A stretch of DNA of 64,000 nucleotides from Pardosa pseudoannulata. Its lineage: Eukaryota; Arthropoda; Arachnida; Araneae; Lycosidae. The stretch spans positions 56,411,426-56,475,425 of the forward strand of contig CM063509.1 in NCBI GenBank assembly GCA_032207245.1. Reading direction: 5' to 3'. Position numbers and translations under genes: made by a program. Numbering within the stretch: the stretch's first letter is position 1; the number at the start of each line of letters is the position of its first letter. Shown one piece after another: positions 10,645 to 21,195 of this stretch. The notes below the pieces were generated by a model. That model saw nothing but the letters and a program-made list of their open reading frames with translations, was not told the origin of the DNA and searched no databases.

Positions 10645-11394
10645 CAGTAGAACCTTGGTATAATGACCCTCTGTGGGACCAACATCATATGGTCGTTGTA
10701 ACGAATTGAAAAAAAAAAAAAAAAAATTAAGCAAAGAAATGATGCAGCAGTACATACACTTCTATTTATTTGTATTTCCATTACTGAACTTTTGAAAAAA
10801 AGTCTTTGATTGACGTCCGTTTTAAGTTCATTTGGGAATTTTTCATTATCACTGATTCCATGTCAGTTAGATTTTCAAGGAAATCTTCAGAATTAAATTG
10901 TCCTTCAAAATATTGATGCAAGGCATTGATTGCATTGAAGTCTTCTTGTTCATTCACTTTTTGACAAGCTTGGACGATTTCTTCTCCGTCGTCGGAATTG
11001 CACATATCTTCATTTTCGGTAATATGGACAATAAAATCGTCCTCATTCAAATTTTCTTCCCATCATTGTAAAATTTCGTCTACCACAACAAACTCATCAA
11101 AAGAAAATTGAAGATCAGGAAATTTGAGGGAGCTCTCTTTAAGAAAGCACAAAGAGAGGAGTACAGGTTTCTTAAAGTTGCACTACAGTACAATAATTTT
11201 GAAATAGTCCACTTGCTCATGAGTTCTGCGTACTAAAATTGGCGGTCGCTCTAACGAAAAATAATACGCTTGTAATCGTTGTAATGATTCAAAATTAACA
11301 TTATTCCTGTGGTAAAATAATTGGGACTTCTTAAGATGGTCATTCTAACGAAGGGGTTGTTGTATCATGGAGTCATTAAAAAGAGGTTCTACTG
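10645..11394 (-). mobile_element. Tigger/pogo-like element, internally deleted, TA flanks
   Basis: Ends are CAGTAGAACCTTGG on the left and, inverted, CAGTAGAACCTCTT on the right. TA flanks both sides (10643-10644 and 11395-11396), as for Tc1/mariner-superfamily insertions. The interior encodes the end of a Tigger transposase on the minus strand. Confidence 0.75.
10781..11050 (-). pseudogene. Tigger-like transposase C-terminal fragment
   Basis: The 89-codon frame is acidic, with ALHQYFEGQ in the middle and a SIKDFFSK ending. This composition and the final T.I.DFF motif are typical of Tigger/CENP-B-like transposase C-termini. The DDE catalytic core and the N-terminal DNA-binding domains are missing, so it is a fragment. 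Confidence 0.65.
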
Positions 11395-11548
11395 TATCTA
11401 GTTTCAGTACTTCTTCATGTTTGAGAGCACAATGTTGGACAAATGTTGGCCAATATTTTGAATGTTGGACATCTGCTGATATTGACTGATGTAATATAAA
11501 ATTAATATTTGAAATTGTTTAAAAGAAAGCATTTAAAAGAGTTGTTTG

Positions 11549-11949
11549 CAGGATTGGAAAAAAATCATGATTTTTTTTTTAAAAATCAGTTTTATTTGAT
11601 TTAAATCAGATTTTTTTTATTTAAATCGGATTTCTTTGATTTTTTTCTGAATACTAATTTTAATTGTTGTTTTTATGTTTTTTGTAATATACATAGAATA
11701 GTTTGCTATAAGAAGTAACATCTTATATCTTATCTAGTATATTCTACATACTGATTACCTAAAATTAAATATATAAATTTTAATCTAAATACATTCCATT
11801 ATTGTATAATTGGATAGTGCAAACTAAATAAGATGTAAATGGAAAGAACAAATTAAATATTCTTTTAATGCAAATTGTTATAAAAAACAAATCGCAATTA
11901 TTTAAATATTTTTTAAGCACTGAATTATGGAGTTGATTGTTTCAAAAAA

Positions 11950-11981
<32 letters not shown>

Positions 11982-12404
11982 CCTAGCTTTGATGCTTTAT
12001 CCACTCCTAATTCATTATGAAGGCTAGAATGAACAATACCAAAAGAAGAAAACTGTCTTTCCATTCCAGCAGATGAAGCCACGGCTGTTGTTATTTGGTA
12101 GACAAACTGGATTTCAAGTTCTGTAATACTCTCTTTACCTCCCATTACATAAAATGAATTCCACCAGTCATAATCAATCATTGTACTACCCCTACTACAT
12201 ACTTTCTGATAACAACCCCTAAATTCTTAGAAAGCACATGCTATCTATTTACACTTATTTACTTATTGGTATTACTGTGCTGACTGATTCCCAATTCTCC
12301 TGTCTTTGGAATATAGGTTTTAAAAGAAGTGAAAAAAAAGTGTTTTAAATCAATGATTTATTTAAATTAATGAAAATCAGTTGATTTAAATCATGCCAAC
12401 CCTG
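11549..12404 (-). mobile_element. hAT element with perfect 8-bp target duplication
   Basis: The 856-bp element has ends caggattgg and, inverted, cagggttgg. It is flanked by gttgtttg at 11541-11548 and 12405-12412. Both subterminal regions are rich in gatttaaatca repeats, likely transposase-binding sites. The interior carries the hAT dimerisation domain on the minus strand plus a long poly-A (minus poly-T) tract at about 11944-11980. Confidence 0.88.
11982..12181 (-). pseudogene. hAT transposase C-terminal dimerisation domain fragment
   Basis: The frame includes WWNSFYVMGG and ASSAGMERQFSSFG, then HSSLHNELGVDKASKL. That is the conserved hATC dimerisation block near the end of hAT transposases. 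The frame runs into a homopolymer tract. No upstream DDE/RNase H-like core is present, so the copy is non-autonomous. Confidence 0.75.
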
Positions 12405-12557
12405 GTTGTTTGTATTGCTTATAAGAGAACTATTATTCTAAAAAATAAAATTTAATAAATATGTCAGTTTTTATGAAATCCACTTTTTTTAATGTTTTTT
12501 CTTAATATTAAACAATGTCATAAAAATGGTATTTTAATAATATTTAGCAATATCTAT

Positions 12558-13245
12558 GATATTTATAAAAGTAAATATAATTTTCTGACATCAAATGATT
12601 TCTTGTGATATTCAGCACAATGCACAGTACTACATTACTAAATGTGGAGGGAAGGGAAATGATTCTACCCGTTGTCCACTTCGTACAAAAAACACAATGA
12701 TCATTGTATTGTAGCACTTAAGTGCTACAACACAAGGATCATTAGTTTTAGCACTGAAGCTATAACTAACTGTAATTATTGTAGTTCTTCTTCTGTAAAC
12801 TGTAATTATTGTAATTCTTCAGAAAGCTGTGAAACATGAAAATTACAACTGAACTGAAGTATATTTCTGTTCTGAGGGAAACATAAAAGGATATTTATAA
12901 AAGTAAATATAATTTTCTGACATCAAATGATTTCTTGTGATATTCAGCACAATGCACAGTACTACATTACTAAATGTGGAGGGAAGGGAAATGATTCTAC
13001 CCGTTGTCCACTTCGTACAAAAAACACAATGATCATTGTATTGTAGCACTTAAGTGCTACAACACAAGGATCATTAGTTGTACAAACAATGTACACAAGG
13101 ATCATTGTTAGTAGTAGTACACAAGGATCATTATTTCTTTGAAGGGTTACAACTAACTGTAATTATTATAATTCTCCGGAAAGCTGTGAAACTTAAAAAT
13201 TACAACTGAACTGACATATATTTTTGTTCTGGGGGAAAATTCCAT
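12558..13245. repeat. Two-copy tandem duplication, 332-bp period
   Basis: Positions 12558-12747 recur at 12890-13079 with no difference seen by eye. Following parts (12770-12880 and 13150-13240) are similar but diverged. The duplicated block contains the palindrome tagcacttaagtgcta and several copies of caaggatcatt. Confidence 0.8.
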
Positions 13246-13365
13246 GTACTGCAAGTTTTAAATATAAAGTTTCTAAGCAAATAGAAAAAGTCTTATTTCA
13301 AGACAAAGTAAATGAATTAGTTTGCATCATAAAATTACCATGTAGGGAATTCATCATGGTAAATG

Positions 13366-13520
13366 TTGACCAACATTGCTAAATATCAAAAGTAATATTC
13401 AGGGATATTGTGGAAATATTAAGAAATATTCCTAATTATCAAAAAATGGTATTCCAAGATATTGAGGAAATATTGACCAACATTGCTAAATATAAAAAAA
13501 TTATATTCCAGGATATCATT
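13366..13520. repeat. Diverged tandem repeat, ~107-bp period
   Basis: ttgaccaacattgctaaata occurs at 13366 and 13473, with related gatattgaggaaatat blocks between. The flanks 13246-13365 and 13521-14140 show nothing else recognised. Confidence 0.5.
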
Positions 13521-14141
13521 TAAAGATTCCATTTAATACAGACTGATATTGTAATCCTGGTATTAGCTGATATTTTTGTGCTAACTGGGCTAAAATTGAT
13601 AGACTACATATAAATGCATTTTAGCCACTGTACTTAGAGAGAGCAAGTGTATCAACAAATAAAAATGTCAGTTGACATAGATATTAAATACTATTTCAAA
13701 TGATAATGTTGTTACTGATAAAATAAGATTGACATCAAAAATTAATTTAAAAAATAGTGCAACTTAATTAGCTTGAAATAAGTAATTAATAAATGAAATA
13801 GACCAAATAAATAAAGTAAAAAAGCAAGAAAAAAATGCATTATCTGAAAACATTTTAAAAACTACCAGATAAATTAAATTACAATATTTTAAAAGTTTTA
13901 GCATTCATTTAAATGGGAAATATATCAAAAAGCACTAATATATCATTGCCAAACCCAATTTAGATTTAAAAAAGCATTTTATCTCTCCGCATGCCCTGTA
14001 TCTCTGAGCAATTTTTCCAGCCTTAAGCCTTTCCAGAGTTGGTCTGAAATGTCAAACAAAATTCCATCAAGATAGTTTGAATCATTTTAGAATGTACATC
14101 AAACATACTTATGCATATATACAAAGGATTTTATATATATA

Positions 14142-15190
14142 CACTCAAGAGCCAAAACATGACCACCCCTACATTTTGCAATGAACTCGCCTGGATGACG
14201 TGAAAGGCATGTGATCAGGTGGAAGTGGTATTTAACTGCTGCTGGAGAGTATGAAGAATCATTCTTTCTCTTACTTCTGTGTGCGATGGGAAAAGCTGCG
14301 GATCTAAGTAATTTTTATAGAGCAGATTGTAATGGCTCAAAGGCTCGGAACAAGTATTTCTGAAGCTGCACAAACTGTGGTAGTTTGCGATCTACAGTTG
14401 TTAGTACTTATGCAAAGTGGATGAATGACGGTGAAACTAGCAGTAAACCAGCGGTTCTTAACCTATGGGTCGCGACCCAATTTTGGGTCGCGAAGCATAT
14501 TTCTTGGGTCGCGCTGAGTCGAACCAAAAAAGTTAGTAATACACCAAATAATAAGTAATACCAACACCTCCTAGAACAAGTTAAATCCTGAAATAGATAT
14601 AAGGTGCTCCTTGACAAGCATTCAACCGAGGTTTGAAGATCTTTCAAAATGTATTCAAGCATAAGGTTCTCATTAAAACTGTATGACTTGCATTTAAAAT
14701 TTAAAAAACGTAACATATGTATTGATATTTCTTTTTTTTTTAGGAATAAGTTAAAATGTCAATTATTTTCAAAAAGTTATAAATATATTTTAATTTGGTC
14801 AATAAAAATTATTAAAAACACTTGATTATTAATGAAATTTTCCTCGGATTGAAAAGTACTTTTGTTTATCTTTATTATTAAAAAAATAAATAAAAAATTT
14901 GAAAGTTAAAAAAAATCATCATCGTAGGATTGAAGATTTTTTAAAAATACGCTCTAAAATAAAGCAATGAAAAAGTTTTGGCTTTTTTTGGGTCGCGACA
15001 TGAACATATTTCTCAAATTTGGGTCGCGGCTTAAAAAGGTTAAGAACCACTGCAATAGACTACATGGTGTTGGATGTCCACATGCTATCAAAGGAAAAGG
15101 TCGTTGGAGACTGTCTTGCATGGTGAAGCAAAACCAGAGCCAGACAGTGGCTCAGTTGACAACCCAATACAATACAGGGTCAAGTAAAAT
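14142..15190 (+). mobile_element. Tc1/mariner-like relic, split by an hAT MITE
   Basis: The left end, cactcaagagccaaaacatgaccacc after TA in its first 20 bases and beyond, resembles Tc1-type ends. Left of the insertion a frame reads STYAKWMNDGETSS. Right of it (15060-15190) a frame reads KGRWRLSCMVKQNQSQTVAQ and then SSKIVSE. Together these resemble the N-terminal DNA-binding region of Tc1 transposases. The catalytic part and the right end were not found. Confidence 0.7.
14449..15052. mobile_element. hAT MITE inside the Tc1-like relic
   Basis: The inverted ends are cagcggttcttaacct and cagtggttcttaacct, followed inward by gggtcgcg repeats on both sides. The flanks cagtaaac (14441-14448) and caatagac (15053-15060) agree at 6 of 8 positions, fitting an aged 8-bp hAT target duplication. 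It has no transposase coding. Confidence 0.85.
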
Positions 15191-16200
15191 AGTATCAGAA
15201 TTTAAACTATTCATAGCTTACCAGTTTTTATTTCTGGACAAGAGCATTGATTTTATGAGATCTTTATTCTGATTTCACCTAAATAAAAATGGAAATATAC
15301 ATTAACTGTGTTTTCTACTTAAACAATTCAAACTGTAAACTGCTGCTAATTTCTCTGTTTATATGCAGACAATTGCATAATTCACAAACTTCACAATAAA
15401 TAAAATTCCTAAGAGTTTTTTAAACACAGTAATCTAAATTTAAATTGTCAATTACTATTGTTTCTTTATTTTTGTGTTGTCAGCTGTATTATACAAAGAA
15501 TTGAGAATTTTTCTAATTTGAAAAAAAATTATACAAAATACTAAGACTTTTTTTTTAATTACTGATATCCAAATTTTAAGTTAGTTCTATAAAAGTAAAT
15601 AAAATTTGTGTTAAGATTCTGATATCCCAGTTTGCATAATTCTCATAAAATGTGCTTTAAGTGTAATCATAAATATAATGCATGATAAATGATTTAAAAG
15701 TATAGCAGAAGCAACTATCAAAATACTGTTTTTTTTAACAACTTCTCAACATTTTTTAACAAACTCATGCAATTTATGCATGAGTTTTAAAAATTTGCTT
15801 TTTTAAGTGAAAATAAATGTATCAAAGCTTAAGGAAAACATTTTCAAATGCATCCTATAATTCTGTGCATACAAAATTGCACATTATTAAAAAAAGATCA
15901 TTATTACTAAGTAGGTAAACAAAGATGTAAATTGAGATCTATAATCAAAAACAATCAAATGAAAATTAATTTCTTCACAGTAGACCTAAAGAAAACCATA
16001 AATTAATGTTTTCTATAGGTAACTTTTAGTGAAGAAATGAACAGGCTATTGTGTAGTTAATAAAACTTTGCTATTAATTGCTAAATTATGAGCTACATAA
16101 ATAAAAATATAAATTTTTAGCATACTTATATTAATATTTACTGTCAATCATAAGTTTTGAAACAAAGCATAAACCCCCCTTAATGTTTGTGTATTATTTC
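15191..16200. other. Intergenic, nothing recognised
   Basis: AT-rich sequence without coding signal, terminal repeats or similarity to other parts of the window that I could see. It includes a tttatgcatgagttt-type short palindrome near 15770. Confidence 0.6.
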
Positions 16201-16946
16201 ATTGTTAGATATATTTTCTTTACAAGCAATCTTCCTTATGGTCTTTAATGTTGTATCTATGATTAGAATGATACAGTACTCATGAAAACACATTTAAAAT
16301 AATATGCTATCAACTTAAATTTTTGTCCAGTTAAAATAAATAAATAAGAATAAAAATTAAAAAATAAATAATCTTCCTTTAAATTGAATTTCTTCTAAGA
16401 ACTATTTTTGAGGCTGTTTTGGCAAATAATGCATGACATAAAGATATAATTTTGATTTATATAAAATCTATTGTAGTGAGGATATTATTAAACCCAAAAA
16501 TGAGAAATAAAATTATAAATAATGCAAAATCGAATGAGATGGGAAGAACATCTACTGTGAATGAATGCTGAATGATTGTTAAATGTATTTTCTTTACAAG
16601 TAATCTTTATAATGGTCTTTAATGTTGTATCTATAATTAGAATGATACAGTACTCATGAAAACACATTTAAAATAATATGCTATCAACTTAAATTTTTGT
16701 CCAACTAAAATAATCAAATAAGAATAAAAAAATTAAAAAATAAATAAATAATCTTCTTTTAAATTGAATTTGTTCTATTTTTTGTTTTGGCAAATAATGA
16801 ATGACATAAAAGATATAATTTTGAACTATATAAAATCTATTATAGTGAGGATATTATTAAACCTAAAAATGAGAAATAAAATAATAAATATTGCAAAATC
16901 GAATGAGATGGGCAGAACATTTACTGTGAATGAATGCAGAATGATT
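16201..16946. repeat. Two-copy tandem duplication, 374-bp period
   Basis: Positions 16201-16574 recur at 16575-16946 with small differences and short indels. Shared blocks include tggtctttaatgttgtatct, agaatgatacagtactcatg and atgagatggg.agaacat. Confidence 0.85.
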
Positions 16947-17130
16947 TACCTTGATGGTCTTTAAATGCAACTCCTTCTTGAAGAAGATCAAAAGGTAGAT
17001 CTAAAAGGAAATAGAAAGATTGCCTGGAAGACTTTGCCATACTTAAGACAAAAAATTAGAAATCAATTTCTGGAAGGAAGGCAGCTGAATGACTACTAAA
17101 CAGTACCAAAGCCCACAAAAGGCTGTTGAA
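16855..17130 (+). pseudogene. Possible decayed LINE 3' coding end
   Basis: Broken frames read KSNEMGRTFTVNECRM, then NRKIAWKTLP and a CCAAAGCCCACAAAAGGCTG stretch that fits the usual AKAH.GL ending of RTE-like proteins. The signal is weak and the frame is interrupted. Part of it lies inside the second copy of the 374-bp duplication. Confidence 0.35.
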
Positions 17131-17479
17131 TCAATGTTGATAATGATGAAATTGAATTTCAACAAAAGAAAAGGAAATATTTTAATCAAACTCTTAAAAT
17201 CCTAAAAATGGAAAAAGAAAAAATAACTGTGATGATTACAAACAATTAAGGTTTATGAATTAGGCACACAAAAAATATCTCTGGCATTAATATCAATAAA
17301 TATAGGCAAGTATAAACTAAACCATTTCAAATTCATAAATAACATTGAAATTTTATTATGTAATAGTATATTTTTTATTTTGAATAGCTCCAAACTTTCT
17401 TTAAGACCACTTTATGGATGAGGAAGATTAATAATTTGGTTTGAAGTACCATAGTCATCTTTTTATTATACAAAATACA

Positions 17480-17580
17480 ACTGATTAGACTGGATTTATT
17501 GTTTAAAGTTGATTCCAAATAGCTATGAACATTTATCCAATAATGAGATCTGATACTACAGACTGGTATTAAAAGGCAAC
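17480..17580 (-). repeat. SINE family A fragment
   Basis: The block gttgattccaaatagctatgaaca matches, over its first 20 bases and beyond, the body of the minus-strand copy at 21019-21195. The B-box region is decayed. Confidence 0.5.
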
Positions 17581-17659
17581 TTGTTCAGCTATCTTTTGAC
17601 ACTTCAAACGATAACGAGCCATTTTAATGAAATCAAATACTTTGTGCAAATCGGTAATT

Positions 17660-17766
17660 CTCAATCTGTGTAGCATGAGGAGCACTGTTTTTTACTACTG
17701 GAGTACATTGGTTCAAATACCACTGCTGGCATTCTTTTTCACTGTCAAGTCTTATTCAAATTAGTC
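17660..17766 (+). repeat. tRNA-derived SINE fragment
   Basis: A head-like tgtgtagcatgaggagcact is followed by a B-box-like tggttcaaataccac and a SINE A-like body (caagtcttattcaaattag, then tcctcattt). It abuts the 699-bp duplication. Confidence 0.45.
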
Positions 17767-19136
17767 CTCATTTGAAAAAGATTGATCTTATCACTCCAAA
17801 ACAAACCTATCCTTAGCATCTGTGGATTTGGAATGCTTGACAAATCATAATAAATCATCTCTATGGTGGGTATGTCATTCAGCATACCACAATACAGAAT
17901 CCCATTCATTTAGATTATATTCATTTAAATCATTAAGAATTGCTTTTACTGATTCTGTATCTACCTGCTAACCTTGCATCAAGACAACATTTAAATCAAA
18001 TTTATCTTACACACTGTGCTGATAAAACTGTGCTTACAAGGAGATAATTTGGATGCATGCCAATCTTGAACCTGGCTTTCTATAATTTAATATCACATGC
18101 TAACCATTAAACCATTATGAACCTTGACATTCAAGAACCAAGGCCTTATTTGGCTGCAACATCCTCCAGGCATATTTTGGCAGTAGTTGACAGACTGCAA
18201 ATACTAGGCAACCTTACTCATCAGACACCCATGCAGCTGTAGCACTATAGGTGCTATGAGTGACTGCAGCAGAGCTGGAAACAGATTAGAGTAAGGTTGG
18301 ATGTTCTAGATCACCTTATACCCATGACATCAGAATTTGTTAAGTGCAAATCTCATGGACTGAAATGGGGACTGCAATCGTAGCAGAGTTTGAATTGTGG
18401 GAATTGCACTTTCCAGGCAGTATCCGGCAGATGAATACTACCTTTATCACACAACCAGCAAATTACTCATTTGAAAAAGATTGATCTTATCACTCCAAAA
18501 CAAACCTATCCTTAACATCTGTGGATTTGGAATGCTTGACAAATCATCTCTATGGTGGGTATGTCATTCAGCATACCACAATACAGAATCCCATTCATTT
18601 AGATTATATTCATTTAGATCATTAAGAATTGCTTTTACTGATTCTGTATCTACCTGCTAACCTTGCATCAAGAGAATATTTAAATCAAATTTATCTTACA
18701 TATTGTGCTGATACAAGGAGATATTTTGGATGCATGCCAATCTTGAACCTGGTTTTCTATAATTTAATATCACATGCTAACCATTAAACCATCATGAACC
18801 TTGACATTCAAGAACCAAGATGGCCCCATTTGGCTGCAACGTCCTCCAGGCATATTTTGGCAGTAGTTGACAGATTGCAAATACTAGACAACCTCACTCA
18901 TCAGACACCCATGCAGTTGTAGCACTACAGGTGCTATGAGTGCTGCAAACAGGAGGAAACAGATCAGAGTAAGGTTGGATGTTCTAGATGACCTTGTACC
19001 TAGGACATCAGAATTAGTTAAGTGCAAATCTCATGGAATAAAATGGGGACTACAATCATAGCAGAGGAAGAATTGTGGGAGTTGCACTTTCCAGGCAGTA
19101 TCCAGCAGGTGAATACTACCTTTATCACACAACCAG
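17767..19136. repeat. Two-copy tandem duplication, 699-bp period
   Basis: Positions 17767-18458 recur at 18466-19136 with scattered substitutions and small deletions. Each copy has a minus-strand tRNA-like stretch (A-box-like tggtttaatggttagcatg, B-box-like aggttcaagattgg), so the unit may include another SINE type. An apparent start-to-stop frame crosses the end of the second copy but looks accidental. Confidence 0.85.
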
Positions 19137-21018
19137 ATTGTTTTTAATCCATGTGCTCAATTTCTTGGCTTCTATACAGCATATGATGCCTCAAATAGTA
19201 GCTGTTAAACAATCCTTATATTTATTGGCACTCTGGTATATTGTTGTCCATATGCCAGCTTGCGTTATTCTGAAGAATTTCCTATGTGCAATTTAAATTT
19301 ATTAGTAACAATATTTCAATTTAGTTTCCTATATAAAGTTTCCATTTCTTTTCCTTATGTATAGTTTTATCTAGAAAATTATGGTAATAGGCATAAACAA
19401 ATTTAAAATTTTCATTTTTGTCCTGATTTTTCATGGTAGATCAGAGTCAGATTTAGAAAAATGTTACAGTAGCTCATAAGTTTGGCAACCACTAGTCTAA
19501 TTTTATAAATTTTCACTTGTTATTTTTAACCGTTTCATAGATACAGTGGTTTTGCTCATACTTTGTGCTATTTTCTCCTTCCTTTGGGTAATATAGAAAA
19601 TACTGTATCTTTCAATTTTTACCTGTACTTTCAAATATTACTTATATTGCCATCATAGTACATTTACCATTTTTACTTTCAGTAAACGGTTGTAATATTG
19701 GAGAGTGCTTATGATTATCTGACTTTAGCATAAAATCGCTAAGGGTATCATTCTCATTGCATAGTTCTACAAAGGGAAAAATTTTATTGTATTTGCATGC
19801 TGTTGGATATCAAATATATATTACATGTGCATGAATATTATTATTTAGAATAAAGCCTTCCTATAACCAGAACCTGACTAGCCATTTTTCCACCAAACTC
19901 ACATAATAAAATAACCATTAAAAAGAGATAGAGATTATTGATAGAGAAAAACTGATAAAATTGAATAATGCTTTCAACAAACAAATAAAAACCCATAAAC
20001 TTTTGACGACAGATTACTGCACATTCTTTCTTTAAAAAACCTAATGTGTAAACTACATGACTTCCTTGTATGCTTATTATATCATAAATGCTTTTATTAT
20101 GTGTGATACGACTTTAAAGTCATCATTCACACATCATGTTCAACATTCAAAAGAGATTTCCTTTCTCAGGGTAATTGTATTGTAAGTTCAGCTCAAGTTC
20201 CTGCTCTCTGTCAGAAGCATTGATATTTATCATAGTGAGACATTTTGTTACATATTATTCTTAACTGGAATAATTTATGATTATGATACTTTTTTTAGTC
20301 CATTTCAGGCAGTAATAAGCAAAAGATTTTGTTATGTAAAGTTTGGAATGCAACCAAATTGGGAGGGGCACAGCTAGATGCTACAATAATCCTTCAAAAT
20401 ATTTTTCTACAGCTTACACATTTTCTATAATTAATAGTTTTTAAGTTATGCAAGATATGTACATGCAAACTTACATGTAAAGAAAATTAGTCTGAGTTAG
20501 TTTATTACAGGTCCAATTGAATATTTCAAGTTTCAGAATTAAAGTTTCCTTCTATGTACATATACATGTAATACTTAAAGTGTTCAAAATTCATTCAGTT
20601 GTGGTCAAAATATTTTAACTGAAATTTGAGCTCTGAAATTTATTTTGTTTATAAGGTTTCTTTTTACTTTGTACAAGGAAATAAACAAATATACTTGTAT
20701 GATACAAATTTCACCAGCTAGGTTAAAGAGAATAATTAAAGCTAAAATAAATGCTTTTAGATCTTTAACAGGGAAACTTCAATGGACGGTAGCTAGAGTT
20801 CCTTGTTGAACACTCACCTTCTACAGTATTTGCCTAAGAAGGTTTGGATTATTGTTGGACATGACTACCTACAAAAATATCTTTATCATATAAAATTGGC
20901 AAGCTGCCTTCATTGTCCTTTGTGTAGCATTTACAAGATGACTGGTACTCATCTGTATTCCTGTTTTAGCCTTTGGGACAATGCTATTTCTTCAGATTTT
21001 GTGTTTAGCTCTTATAGT
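19137..21018. other. Intergenic, nothing recognised
   Basis: AT-rich, with short accidental frames only (for example 20803-21027). No transposon ends or exons identified. Confidence 0.6.
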
Positions 21019-21195
21019 TTTGTTTAGTTTGGAGTCTATGGTCTACTATTTTGCTACACAAGGGTTCATGAGCCTGGGAATTACTACTTAAAGGTGATTC
21101 CAAATAGCTATGAACATCCATGCCAACAATAGGATTTGAACCTGCGAACTCTGATACTGAAGAGCAGCACTCTACCATTTGGCCATCATTTGGCA
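21019..21195 (-). mobile_element. SINE family A copy
   Basis: On the minus strand it has atgatggccaaatggtagagtg (A-box region within it), gcaggttcaaatcctat (B box), the gttcatagctatttggaatc body and a ccaaactaaacaaaac tail at the left. No clear target duplication. Confidence 0.75.
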
